A stretch of DNA of 64,000 nt, taken from Puffinus mauretanicus (taxonomy: Eukaryota; Chordata; Aves; Procellariiformes; Procellariidae). Every line of letters begins with the position of its first letter. Within the stretch, counting starts at the first letter, position 1. A program made the position numbers and the translations under genes. Of this stretch, positions 43,401 through 55,775 are shown piece after piece. The stretch is from the NCBI GenBank assembly GCA_023333565.1, contig JAJKFH010003394.1, positions 124,001 to 188,000 on the forward strand, given 5' to 3'. The notes below the pieces were generated by a model. That model saw nothing but the letters and a program-made list of their open reading frames with translations. It was not told the origin of the DNA and searched no databases.

Positions 43401-44455
43401 TTTCCCTTGAAATTTGAGATCCAGATCATCTCTTCAGTCACACACCCATCTTCCAGTTCCTTCCAATCTAAGCTATTTTGCCCAATCACTTCAAAGTACT
43501 AGCAACATGGTTGCCAGATAAATTGCTTTTTTGAGCGATCAAAAAAGAAATTCAGGACAGTCACAGTCATACTTCTATCATGTGAAGTAGAAGAAAAAAC
43601 ACCATCATTCGTAATTTGATTAGAACCTGTGTACTCTAAAAACTTCAACATTTCAAGGCAGATAATCCAAAGTTTGTCCAATGTGTTGGACCTTCTCTGA
43701 GGAACAATTTCAGCCTCTGTTTACAGCAAGTCAGCTCTGCTGCAGCTGTATAGAAGAGCAGGAGGTGCTAGAAAGGGACCTCCTACTGCAAATGCACATG
43801 GGCAGAAGTTTTCAAATGTAAGCCATGACTGCTTTTAGGTGATCCATAGGTGTAACAATTTCTGAAACTGGCATTCAGCTGCCACCACAAAATCAGCATG
43901 GTACTCTGTTCTGAACATTAGAAGACAAACGTTTGCATTCTAGCAGGTACTTTAGATGTCCTATTTTCGGTATGGGCCACCTGGCACAGATTCCATGTGA
44001 AGTACATGAAAGATGCAAATAACTGAAAACGTTGCATTCTTGCCACTTTGGCTTTTTGTTCACAATACATCCTTTTGCCAGTAACTCCAGGCAGAAAGGT
44101 TTTATATTTGCTGGGAATTCTTTACGTGGCAAGTCAAAGATGTTTCCTACCACTTTGTTTAATTTGAGGAACACAAAGAGATATAACTGAGGCAAAAAAA
44201 AAGTTTAGATTTCTGAAATTGCAATGGAAATTCAGCTCTCGACGTTTGCTAATGCTGGATAGGTGGAATGTTTTTAGGATCTGACACAGCAAATCATGCA
44301 CCACATAATCAGTACAAATAAACTTGTTTGTATTGGGGTTTTCAAGGTCTCTGTAATTTTGTTTCTTAGAATGAAAAGGATTTTTTCCCAGATCAGGAGA
44401 AATGGTGTAGGAATTTCAAATTATCTATAGACTCAGCATTCTTGTACTGGCCTTT
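40441..44455. other. Intergenic sequence upstream of RAD21
   Basis: AT-rich sequence from the CpG island edge to LTR copy 2. Apart from the 39-bp-period duplication at 41418 nothing was recognised. If a divergent RNA starts in the island it would run into this part, but no splice or poly(A) pattern stands out. Confidence 0.6.
41418..41487 (+). repeat. Two 31-bp direct repeats, 39-bp period
   Basis: CATTGGACCACTGATTAGAA and the rest of a 31-bp unit occur at 41418-41448 and again at 41457-41487 with one mismatch. This is a recent local duplication in the intergenic part upstream of RAD21. Confidence 0.95.
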
Positions 44456-44460
44456 TTGAC

Positions 44461-45072
44461 TGTCGTGGTTTAACCCCAGCCGGCAACTAAGCCCCACACA
44501 GACGCTTGCTCGCTCCGCCGCAGTGGGATGGGAGTGAGCAAGTTTTACTCTTCTTTTAATCAGAAGAGTAAAAGTGAGAAAACTTGGGGGTTGAGATAAA
44601 GACAGTTTAATAGGGAAAGCAAAAGCCACGCACACAAGCAAAGCAAAACAAGGAATTCATTCACTCCCTTCCCATCGGCAGGCAGTGTTCAGCCATCGCC
44701 AGGAAAGCAGGGCTCCATCACGCTTAGAGGTTACTTGGAAAGACAAACGCCATCACTCCGAACGTCCCCCCTTTTTTCTTCTTCCCCCAGCTTTATGTGC
44801 TGAGCATGACGTCATATGGTATGGAATATCCCTTTGGTCAGTTGGGGTCAGCTGTCCCAGCCGTGTCCCCTCCCAGCTTCTTGTGCACCCCCAGCCTCCT
44901 CACTGGTGGGGTGGGGTGAGAGGCAGAAAAGGCCTTGGCTCTCTGTAAGCACTGCTCAGCAGTAACAAAAATATCCCTGTGTTATCAGCACTGTTTTCAG
45001 CACGAATCCAAAACATAGCCCCATACTAGCTGCTATGAAGAAAATTAACTCTTTTCCAGCAAAACCAGCACA
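44461..45072 (-). mobile_element. Solo ERV LTR, copy 2, intergenic
   Basis: A 612-bp element of the same family lies in reverse. On its own strand it starts TGTGCTGGTTTTGCTGGAAA and ends GTTAAACCACGACA. Perfect 5-bp duplications TTGAC flank it (44456-44460 and 45073-45077). It is the longest of the three copies and keeps an intact palindromic CRE TGACGTCA at 44807-44814, upstream of a CATAAAG TATA-like box. No internal retroviral region is present. Confidence 0.92.
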
Positions 45073-45077
45073 TTGAC

Positions 45078-48000
45078 TCAATTGCGTATCAGCCCGCTTC
45101 TGCTGAACAATTTTTAAAAGATTTAAGTTTGTTGTTATTCAAGAAGAAAACTTTGAAAGCATCCTCCCTTTCCCTTCCTAACACATTTTGTTTCCAGTAA
45201 ACTGAAATAGGCACTTAGCCATTTGTAATATTATTTTTCTGGAAAGGCTTTTTTTTAAAAATTGCAGCTTATCAGATGAAGTTTTTCTTGCATACTGGAG
45301 CTTAATAGGTTTCAGATTTAACCAATAAACACCAGTAATGCTTTCTTGGGCCTGAAGATTTCAACTCGCTCGCTGCAATCTTTCTTCTCTCCTGTTTTCT
45401 GTTACACTCTTCCCACACATTTCTGCCTTTCTCCTCCCAACCTGCTAGCTGCAATTTGTGGTCGTTTTTAACTTCTGAAGTTGATCAGAAGGGTGAAACT
45501 GATGAGGAAACTGCCTGGTAGTCGATGGTCCAAGGAAAAGAGCACAGGGACAGCTCTGCAGGGAAGGGAGAGGCTGAAGGCAAGCATACAAGAAATACAA
45601 AAGAAACATTGATTTTTAAATGGTTTAGTCAAATCCATAAACTTTATACATACCTTGAGTGCTGATGCTCTACAGTATTCTAGTTGAGAACAGTCTTACG
45701 TTAATGTAAACTTTGTAGAAATGAAAGTACACATCAGACCTCTGTCAGCATGGTGATTTCATGTAGTACTTGCCCTGGGAGTAGTTCAATCCTAAAATGC
45801 TGTTAGGATAATTTTATCTGATTCATAGAACCAGAAAGGTATATAATGCTGATGTATATGAAAATTATCTGTTATTGATAATGTCTGAAAGCATTCCCAA
45901 AGCACAATCCACAAGGACTTTCGCCATTTCTTACCCATTATAACCCACCATACATTTCTCTAAATAGAGAACTTTTAAAAAATAATACATAATTAAAATC
46001 ATTAAGGAATTATGAAACCTTCTTTAACCCAGGCTAGTACATCTCTGGGAGATAAAATACAAATTAACTAGATTTTGGCACACTGTAGTAATTAGATGGA
46101 TTAGAAAATTTTAGAATTCATAATGAGAGTGTTATGCATATATTGTTGGTCCAGTTGTCGTTAGGCAATACAATTCTACCTACCTCCCTTTTATCTGACT
46201 TCTCAGACTCCTCTGATGTCAATTAATATCATCATTATTTTCCACGTCTTGACATAAAAGGTGTATTTACATCAAAACTATTGTTTACTTATCTACTCAT
46301 AGCATAGTTGTGCTGTGTTGGTAGGCATAAGTCTTTTGAGTTAAGATTGTCAAAGAAGACAAATCTGATTCTTTGGCAGGTGTATACTTGTAGGCTTTCC
46401 AATTTATGCTTTCCTGCATTCCACCATTTGCTCAAACTGATAGCCATGGCACAGGCAATAACCATAAAGTGATCTTTCTGATGATGTACACCAATATGCG
46501 GCAAAACTATTAATAGTCTCCTGGTAAGCTATAAAACGTGGGCATATATTAAATAATGGCATCTGTCTTCATCACAAGATTTCTTGCTGTCTCTACCTCA
46601 TAACTTCCCAGCTGCAATGCAGAGTGCTGAGCTTTCAGAGGAAAATAACCACACGTTTCAGCAGAGACAAAGAAGCCCTTACGCCACTGGGCTTCTGAGG
46701 CAGGCTCTGCACAGATCACGGGAAAGCGCCCGTCTTCCTTCTGGTTATGCTACAGCTGCGGGGCTACCTGTAGCTAATGTACCCATCAGTGTTTTTCACA
46801 GGTCTGGAAGCAGTTTTGCACAGAATGAAGCTGCTCCAACAGCCGCTCTCACTGTCGTTGTCCATCTCTGTCACTCAGTGGTAAGATGTAGCTGCCGTTT
46901 TGAAAACTGCTGCCAGCAGCTGTGTCTGGCCCCCGGAGGTACGGCCATCCAGGGGTGACTTATGGAAGACAGAAGGTACAAGTTGCACCCTGTTCCCAAA
47001 CACTGTCCTTGCAGCACGGAAGACTCTTTAGAAAGAGTATGGAAAATTATATCAGGATTATACTTTGATAAAATTATATTATAAGTGATGTCTGGGAACA
47101 AATCCTGCCACTTTAAAAATTTGATTCCATACTCAGAATTACATTGACTTCCAACCTAACTGGCTTCTGTTAAGTATCCTCCAGGCCTTCATAGAAGCTG
47201 TCCCCAAAGCCTGGTGTTTGAAGGAGGAGTGAAGATAGCAGCATACCTCTTCCCCAAGTTGAGTATGTCATTCAAAATAAATTCCGTTCTCTGTATAGAA
47301 ACAATGTGTCATGGTAAAGTAAAAGTCAGCTCATTGAACATGGATGAAGCATCCCCATTAGTGTGACATGACTACAATGAATATTCTTACTGCAAGGTAA
47401 CCTTATTGTAGGTAAGGCTGAAGTCTTGGGAAAAAAAATGGAATAGAGATTCTGAGTCAAAGTATGTAACTTTAATGGAAGTTGGGCAAGGTTGCCCAGT
47501 GGCATAAATCAGCCTGTCATTAAATCAAGTACTGGAAGTTAGTAGAAATACAGTATTTCATATCAGATAAGTATCAGGTCTTAAAATCTTTCAGGAACGA
47601 AAATGCGGTTTTATTACTGAATGAGCTTTTTCTTTAGCTGTGCACTTTTCCTTCGTCAGTTCTTACATTTCACAATTTCTGTTTGCGGTTGCTTTACACT
47701 TAAAAGTGGTCATTTAAATATTTTTCAGTACAAATATCTGGGACTATCAATCTGTTAAAATTTTGTCCTGGATATATAGGTATAGCTATATAATTGTTTC
47801 GTGGCCTACATGATTTACAGAGAATTATGATAGAAGTTAGAGCAACATGGTGGATCAAAATAGCTATTAAATAAAGAATGAAGCCAAATGCTCTTCAGCC
47901 ATAAAAAATTATGTATTATATGTACAGTATAATAGCTATACTATCCAATTTCTAGTACTATTAAAATGTCAGCATAGTTTCTCTGTCTTTATAATCATCA

Positions 48001-48519
48001 ATGATTTTTACAGGATACTGTAATTTAATTCTGTTAATAATAAAGATCTGTTTTATATAGTATAACCCCCCAAACAATAAATTTCTGTAGATGAATGAAT
48101 CATACTTTATACGAAGGGTACATTTATAAATACTTCATGTGGAATTAATAGATGATCAATACATGTTATAGGTAAGTTACAGCTACATATAGAATAAGCT
48201 GAAGGTGCCTGGAAGCATATAAGTGGAAGATGTTAGAGATTTTCATATACCAAGGTCATAAGCCAGCTATAGACATACTGCCTGTTATGGCAGTCTTGAA
48301 GAGTGACCAAGATGTAGTTTGATATACATTTGTAGACTGATGAACCAGAAGAGTCTCCTCTGGTTGTCACTCTTCTGTGGACAAATGACATGACCTAGAA
48401 CAGATGAGGGATGATTATGGCAAGCTACGGAGAGATGCTCAGGAAATGCAGCATCTCTTTCCATTTGCCCCCTACTCATTTAGCCTTTGTTTACCTTCTC
48501 CATTTACTCTCTGCTTAAC
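45078..48519. other. Intergenic sequence between LTR copy 2 and the CR1
   Basis: AT-rich sequence with one GC-richer part at about 46,600-46,960, where a 124-codon frame is open on the plus strand without a recognised motif. No gene was called. Confidence 0.6.
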
Positions 48520-48833
48520 ACTAGTGAGGTCACATCTCAAACACTTTATAAAGCTGGTCCCTGCCCCATACGAGGGTGTTGTCAGCAGACTGCAGAGGAC
48601 TACTAAACCATTTGGTGAGGGAGTTGGAGTATGTGGCGTACAAGGATAGGCAAAGCAAAGTGGGCTTCTGCCTAGAGAAGAGAAGGCTCCAGTGGGCTCT
48701 AAGAGCAGTCTTCCACTGTTTAAAGGGGGCTTTAGAAAAGAGAGGGCCGCCATAGTGAAAGAACAAGAAGCAGCAGTTGCAGGCTGCAGTAAGGGAAATT
48801 TTGATTTAAACATAAAAGAAAAAGCTTTACCAT
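48520..48833 (+). mobile_element. CR1 LINE fragment, left part
   Basis: Sequence such as AGAGAAGGCTCCAGTGGG and TTTAAAGGGGGCTTTAGAAA matches the 3' part of CR1 retrotransposons (end of the reverse transcriptase ORF and following part) as known from many birds. It is old and mutated, without an open reading frame. It is cut by the solo LTR and continues at 49318. Confidence 0.8.
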
Positions 48834-49317
48834 TGTCCTGGTTCCGGCTGGGACAGAGTTAACTTTCTTCCCAGTAGCTTGGGGGGTGCGCTGTGTTTTG
48901 GGTTTAGTGTGAAAGGAGCGTTGATGCTTTGGCTGTTGCTGGGTGATGCTTGCACCAGGAGGGGGGAGTACAGCTGGGGTGGTGGACCCAGCTGGCCAAT
49001 GGGGTATTCTATACCATGTGACATCATGCTCAGCATAAAAACCGGGGGGGGGGCTCGCCCCCCGTTCGTGACACATGGTCCATGGTCAGTGAGCAGTTGC
49101 GTTGTGCATCGCCTGCTTTGTGTATTCTGTTATTGTTGTTGTTCTCGTTATTATTACTGTTCTACTTCATTTTATTTCAATTATTAAACTGTTTTTATCT
49201 CAACCTGGGAGCTTTCCTACTTGTGCCCTCCTGATTCTCTCCCCCATCCCACCGGAGGAGGAGGGTGAGCGAGCGGCTGCGTGGGGTTTATTTGCTGGCT
49301 GGGGTTAAACCATGACA
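48834..49317 (+). mobile_element. Solo ERV LTR, copy 3, inserted in a CR1
   Basis: A 484-bp element starts TGTCCTGGTTCCGGCTGGGA and ends GTTAAACCATGACA, with perfect 5-bp duplications ACCAT (48829-48833 and 49318-49322). CRE-like TGACATCA at 49019-49026 is followed by CATAAAA and a G10/C6 run. CR1 sequence stops at its left edge and goes on at its right edge, so the LTR is younger than the CR1. Confidence 0.93.
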
Positions 49318-49410
49318 ACCATGATCATGGTTTAGCTCTGGAAAAAATTTCCCAAGGGTCTGTGAATCTTTGGCCTTGGAGATTTTTAAAAATCAACTGG
49401 AGGAGTAGGA
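49318..49410 (+). mobile_element. CR1 LINE fragment, continuation
   Basis: TTCCCAAGGGTCTGTGAATC and GGCCTTGGAGATTTTTAAA match the CR1 part that normally follows the segment left of the LTR. Likeness ends near 49,400-49,410 after ATCAACTGG. Confidence 0.75.
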
Positions 49411-50340
49411 AAAAAAGTTGCAACATTGTTAACAAATCCATGTGGAAAGATCCTGTCGATGTTAGGGCCCTGAGTGGCCAATAAGCCTTAATTGCCCTGA
49501 TGACCCTCACTTGGGACCCCTACCCTCTTCCCAGGGGCCCTGTAGTCCCATTTCTGCTCAGTCCTGCCTGAGCCATAGCTGTGGGTAGGTCTTTGCCCAG
49601 CCCTGTTCTTGCTGACTTGATAATGGGACTTCGTGGGCTGATCTTGGACCTGACCCACCACTTTGCATTCATCTGATGGTCACTGGGCTGTCACCAGACC
49701 CTGTTCCTGTCAACCCGGTCCTGCTCATCTTGCTCAGGGGTGGTGGTAGGGTTCCCAGTCGTTGAGGGCACTGCCTCTGCCTGTGCGTGGTCACCCTCAG
49801 CTCCCGGCTCGTCTCCCCTCATGGAACAACCACGCTCTTGCTGCCCCCTAAAAATGGGACTGGAAGGTGATTTGCTGTAAAACAATACTGATTTCACTCA
49901 TGCTCTCTCACAGTCCTACAGACAAGCACCAGGACATGTATACCCAGGTAGTCTGTCCAGCACACAGGCATCAGGATGCTTGAATCCAGGTGATCTGTCC
50001 AGGAGTCCTGTTGAAGGACAAGGACACTGGCTATTGAGACCTCATCTTGTTTCCTGGTCTCTTCTTAAGTTGGGAGCCGTGTACTGATTTTTGCACGTGC
50101 CTTTTTGTACCCTTTAGGGCATCTCAGTGATGAGTTTCTCCATCCTATCCCACCTCTCACCTCCATGAGTTGTCAGCATTACTCACTGTTCTTTGTCTCT
50201 GATCTGGGTGTCCTGAGAAGCTGGTATCTATGTGCTAGGATCAGGATCGTGATGAACTGCTAATCTCTAGGTGCCTTCAATACGAGATCATTCCTATTGC
50301 TCTTCTCCTGCCTTTGATCCTTCCTGCTGCTGCTTCCGCA
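49411..50340. other. Unassigned GC-richer block between CR1 pieces
   Basis: About 0.9 kb richer in C and G than its surroundings, with C/T-rich phrases such as CTCTGCCTGTGCGTGG. It lies between CR1 sequence ending at about 49,405 and a CR1 3' end resuming near 50,350 in the same direction. It could be an inserted repeat, a CR1-subfamily-specific segment or plain duplication. No coding region or LTR ends were recognised. Confidence 0.4.
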
Positions 50341-50349
50341 CCCCATGAT

Positions 50350-50455
50350 CTATCCCTGAAGCTAACCCTGCCTGGAGCAGCAAGATTGGGCTTGATGATC
50401 TGCTGCAGCTCCTGCAGTTTACCTTCCTTATAATTCTGTGACATAGTCATAATAA
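50350..50455 (+). mobile_element. CR1 LINE 3' end
   Basis: ACCCTGCCTGGAGCAG, GGGCTTGATGATCTGCTGCA and TAATTCTGTGAC match the conserved CR1 3' end (GGACTAGATGATCT... and ATTCTGTGA tail). It may be the end of the same CR1 seen at 48,520-49,410. Confidence 0.7.
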
Positions 50456-50474
50456 TATAATGCAGCCAAGTCAT

Positions 50475-50501
50475 TTTTTTTCACAGTCTCTGTGAAAAAA
50501 A
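50475..50501. repeat. Perfect 12-bp inverted repeat, 3-nt loop
   Basis: TTTTTTTCACAG, TCT, CTGTGAAAAAAA. It sits 20 bp beyond the CR1 3' end. Confidence 0.9.
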
Positions 50502-51047
50502 GATTTTAGGATATCCATCTCCTAGAAAACATTTATGATAACAGTACTGAGCACCAGGGATTCTGGCTTCATGGGAGTCTGTTAGGTGAGTGAAGAAGTG
50601 AGAGGAATTATGAGGAGTGGAAAAGACATCTGGTTTTAGCACAAAGAAAACAAAATTTCATTAAAAAATACACAAACAAAAAAAGGAATAGGTTAAAGAG
50701 TAGGAAAACATTGCTAGCTAGAATGAAGTATTTATATTAATGAAAAAAGATATAAAAAGGACTGTGTCTCATCTGTCTGAGAAATTGGATATAAAGAGTA
50801 AAAAGCAATTGAAGTATCTATACAGTAATTATAAGGGGTTTACACAAACGAAAGGAAAGAAATTAGAACAACCAACGCAGAATATGAAACTAGATGTTAT
50901 AGGAACAACAGGGACATAGTGAATAGCAATCATCTTTGTAAAGCATAAAATGTTCAGAAATAAGAAACTAGAAATCGCATCTTCAGAAAAAATGTTAAAG
51001 GCAGTTTGGAGTGGAACAGATTGCTAAATGCTAGAGACTATAAATGG

Positions 51048-51070
51048 GTATCCCCTATAAAAGGGGATAC
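51048..51070. repeat. Perfect 9-bp inverted repeat, 5-nt loop
   Basis: GTATCCCCT, ATAAA, AGGGGATAC. It is intergenic; no other signal is around it. Confidence 0.85.
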
Positions 51071-54000
51071 AAAGAGAAAAAAGTTAGTTTTACTATCCCT
51101 TTTGATGATTGATTGTTAAAAAAAGAAAGAAACTTTCCTGAGGGGAGTGAATGAAGTTTGCCAGAGATCTCCCCTCAGGTTTCAATTTAGACCTACATGC
51201 AATTCACTTACTTAAGTGTTAGTCTGTCATTCTGCTATATATTGGAGAACAAATGGTAAAATTTAGATATTTCTGAGCCTGGTATCTGACAAGAACATGG
51301 ACCAAACAGCCACAGAACCAATCAAAATGGTACTATATGAGACTTGCTTTGTGATGTGATGTTATTGAAAAGGTGGTCATTGAAAAATACTTTGGCATGA
51401 GTGATCAGAAATTAGTTCAGCTATAATTAAATGGCAGCGTAAACAAAAGCAGCTTCTAAAGGCCTCAACTTCAAAAGGTTGGTTGATGTGGTGTCATCCA
51501 TGTAATGTGTCCATGAAAACAGAAAATGCAATCATCAGCTGTTTCAAAGTATCTCCAGTGGAGGCACTGACAGCATGTAAATGAAGTGTCATTAATGTCT
51601 GAAATTCTGTGGCTATATCTATATTAGTAAATAAATGGCTCACAAACTTAAATTGCATTCCCCTTCCCAACTGCCACGCCTGAAAGAGAAGTCCAGGATT
51701 CATCTCAAAGCATCTACTGGGAATGGCCGTGACTTGCTCTGTCCCCGGAACTGTGTGTTGTCCGGAGGGAGGCTGGATGGCGTGTGCCAGGGAACAGGCT
51801 AGCGTTTTGATAGTATGGATGATCCTGTACTTGTGCCCTCATGCCCTGGTACTACATAATTTTTTATTGGTATAGATATTGTCTTTACAGTTTTCCGTTC
51901 CTAGAAATACAGACGTGACTTGCAGTACTGGGAGGTGGGAGTACTGGGAGAATCAGGAGAACAGGGAATCTATTTATGTCAAGAGAATAAAAGGGATTGG
52001 TGTATTTGAGTTAACGAAACAAAAGCAGAGAGGGATATGATGGGTTTTTTTTTTTTTGCAAGAGAGGTAAATGCCAGAGAAGGTGAAGATTCAGTTCAGC
52101 CAACTGGCAGTAATGACTCAAGGACAAACATATATAACCTTTTCACAGGAAAACTGAGGCTAGAAATTAAAATTTCCAAATATCAGAAAACTATGACTCT
52201 AGGATAGGAAATGCAAGAGTCAAAAGAACTCCCCAACTCTTTTTAATATAAAGCTTGGTTAGTTTGTGAAGGGGGTAATATAATGATTGGCAGGTTGTTT
52301 CCTATCTGACATTCCTAAAACTTGTGATTTTATTTCCTAAATCTTTACAGATAATCTCTGTTCAAGAAGAGCATTTCTATTTCAAATACAGATAGCTAAA
52401 ATGTGTTTAAGCTATTTTGTTATCTTTTCAGTACAAAAAAAGCATTAGTAATTTTTCTGAGTTGTAACCTTTTCTAAACTCATATGCTGTGGCGGGGATG
52501 ATTATATTTGTTCCTAAATTATACTATGACGGGCCTAGTTCTGAACTGCTTTCTCAATCACAGCTCCCCGTAAGCTGTGAGAATCTAGTCGGCAAAGGAG
52601 CAAAGCAATCAAACTGAGATCAAAAGACGGGGGGCTGGGTCTGAGTGGGAGTTAGGCACGGCATACTGTAAGACAAGTGATAAAAGAGGAAAATACACAC
52701 CAGTAGCCTACCGGAGACCCAGGGGGCCAGGAAACAGTAAGGTTTTTAATGCCTCCAGCCGCTATCCAGAAAGATCAATGGAAAAAGTCTTATTTACACC
52801 TTTGGGATTTGAAGTTTCCAGTGGAGTTTATCTTGCTTAAGTTGTCCTAGTCTAAGTTAGTAGACTAGGCCTTCTAGCCTTAAAGAAGGACAATAAACGG
52901 CAAGATTGAGAAGGAGATGAGAACATAGCCTGCCCCTAGTTTGTAATACGCTGCAAAGTTTAGCCACTCGCAAAAGGTTACAGTGGAACCTCCAATGCAA
53001 TTAGAAGGCAATATTTATAAAATTAATAAAAGAAAACATGAAGCATGTAATGCAAGACTGACCCGTGGCGCTCATGGTCAGACTCAGGCCAAGGGCTAAG
53101 TAGGGAACGTAAAAAACTTGGTATTTATGTAGGTAATATCCCCGCATTTAGACAGAATTTTCTCCAGTAATATAAACCCTGTATGTCATTGCATAAAGTC
53201 ACTACTACTGTGTTATGAAAACAAGGGAACATTCTCCTATATGCAGGTTGTCTCCAAATCGTCTGCCCCATAATTCTTCACTACAGGGCTTCCAGCATTT
53301 TTTATTGCCATCTATTACTGGTCAGTGTTTTATTCTGTGATACTATGCCAACACATTTTAATATAGAATAATCATTGTCTAATAGAAATAGCAGCAACAT
53401 GAAAGCAGTAGGAGAAATTAAGATACAGTTCACAATAATAAAAGATGCACTAAAATAAATTGGCATTGCTGTACTGGTCTCCCTTCTTTGTAGGTCTGCA
53501 AAATCATCTGTGACATTGTGGAACATTTTTCAAGCTCGCCTTCTATTGAGGTGATGCAAAAGATAAAGGAATTCTTGACTCTAGTGATACTTAGGTATTT
53601 TAGAATCAGTTTTAATTTGTTAGAAGAGCTTTCATGCTCACTGTAATAGTTATATCAAAAAAACTGCAAGTAGTAATCTCAAATCTAAATACTACAAGCC
53701 CAAATTTCACCTTACATGTAGCAAAGAAAAAGAGAATTTTCACTTTTTACTGTTGTTCTTCCCTTTGCCTAAGGTGCCCTTCTTGTTGCCACCAGAAATA
53801 TCTTTGTGTACCTAACATTCAGACAAAGCAGGGTTAATCAGATCTAAATACATACATGTGTGTATATATATCTCTATGTATATACCTATCACAATTTTTT
53901 GTGATCTTTTTGCAAAAGCTCAGTTCAGTGAAAACGCTTATATATGATACCATGATGATTATGTTTAATAAGGAGGAAGCCACATGAGCCGCAGAACTAC

Positions 54001-54221
54001 TTAAATCTCATTTCCTATCAATTTGTGTCTCTGTTACTATATGTTCCCTCCACCCTCACCTGGGAAAGCACTCGCCTCCCTCACGGCCCCTAGCGCTTTG
54101 CCTTTTCTTAAAATATTCCCCCCTCATTTCCCTTAAGCCTTTTTTTTCCCCACTTTGTCCTCAGTTTCCTCCTATGGGCAAGGCAAGAGAAAGCGTGTAC
54201 CGTGGCTGATCCTGGGCTGCG

Positions 54222-54271
54222 GGGATGCTCATCCCTTGGATGTACCGGGATGCTCATTCCCTGGATGTACC
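54222..54271 (+). repeat. 25-bp tandem duplication
   Basis: GGGATGCTCATCCCTTGGAT plus TGTACC is followed directly by a second 25-bp copy with two differences. No gene context was recognised. Confidence 0.92.
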
Positions 54272-55775
54272 GCTGCTGAGGGGCTGCCTGGCAGGCCCAG
54301 CACAACAGGTAACTTGAGCTCACTTGTCTTCTCCACTGGGTATGCAATATTTAATTCTTCCTCCTTTCTCTTTTTGCTTCTTTTCTGAAAGCTTGTAGGA
54401 ACTTCAGACTGCAGAGACTTCAATCCCCTTGTCATTTTTTTTTTTTAAACTGGCCATCTGGTTCAAAAGTTATTAGGGAAGGATTGACAGAGACCTTAAT
54501 TGAATAAGCCTCATTTCCTTTCAAATTCAGGCTAACAGCTTGCTCTGCTGTAGGCAGCATTTCACAGAGAAAGCCAAACACAGATCGGTAGGACCATGCT
54601 TGTATTATGCCAGGCTCCAAATCCCTGCTTCAAGCCATTGGAAAACTAAAGCTGCTAAACCCATCTAAATTGTTTAACATGGAATAAATAAGTGTTTTTC
54701 CTACCTTGTGGCTCCCTCTATTCCAAGAAAGAGGTGAATTGCCTTTGGCTGAAATTTGGAAACAATACAATATAATCACCTACCTACTTACCTACCTATG
54801 TTCTAGTTTCACTCTAACAAATCCTGCTTATCTCTAACTGGGATATATAACAATCCCAACATCAAGAGCTGTTTTTTCAGTTCATAACTGTATCTATTAG
54901 TGTGAACATTTAACAGGCTAACTGGGGCACAACAGTCCCAGTTTTTTTCTTGCCTTTATCAGTATAGTGTTTTGAGTTTGAAAGCCATATATGTATACAC
55001 ACCCCCTCACATCCTATTCCGAGGTCTTTATGTATCCTCAGAATAAGGTTTTCCATAAACCTTACACAATCTTTCAGCATAGCAGAGAAGTTCACCTAGT
55101 CAGCACATTATTTTTATAAAAATGAAGTTTTTTCTTATATAGGAACAAACCAGTACTGTTTGCCTGTGGTGCTATAATATTCCTTTTGGGATAAAATTGA
55201 TGTCACTGAAACCCACCTGAGTTCTGATTCAAAATCTAAATATTCCCAGAGGTGTCATAACTAATATGCAGAAATCCCTTAGCTCTGAGCTTTCCAGTAA
55301 ACTTCCTGTATATAATATCCTCAACTCCCAGCAGTTAAACACCACATGCTGTTATAAATTTGGTTTTAATGTTCCTTCAAAATAAGGTAAGTTTACCTTC
55401 ATATTGCTACCTTAGCACGGAAAAAAATCAGACTATAGGAAAGCACTTGAAAATCACTGGTGATGCGAAAATGTCCACAGTAACCCAGGGAGAGCCTCAA
55501 AGTCAATTTATATGAAATTTAAACATTGTAAGAATATTATTTAGAAGCGTAGAAATCTCTGTTCCGTGTATAGGGAGAAAAGTGGCTTTTAGTCTGATTC
55601 ATTTGTATGAATTACACTACTTCATATTCATAATTTCTCTTTATGTATTATTTGCTTATGTTTTCCTCAGATGTCAGTAGAATCCTGTTTTTACTTTAGT
55701 GATGAAAGGGAACGAATGAACAGGAGGTGCCTTGCAGTGAGCACCTCCTGCATGACTGTATGGAAGTTTGGTAAG

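Larger units (their letters stand above)
50502..55775. other. Intergenic sequence between CR1 and purine repeat
   Basis: Mostly AT-rich. It holds short simple runs (TG/TA near 53,855-53,890, CCTA/CTTA near 54,778-54,798) and the 25-bp duplication at 54222. No gene or transposon was recognised. Confidence 0.6.

Noticed and set aside
46584..46958. 124-codon open frame in GC-richer intergenic sequence, checked as AARD
   Set aside because: It does not look like the AARD protein as I know it and has no other family likeness.
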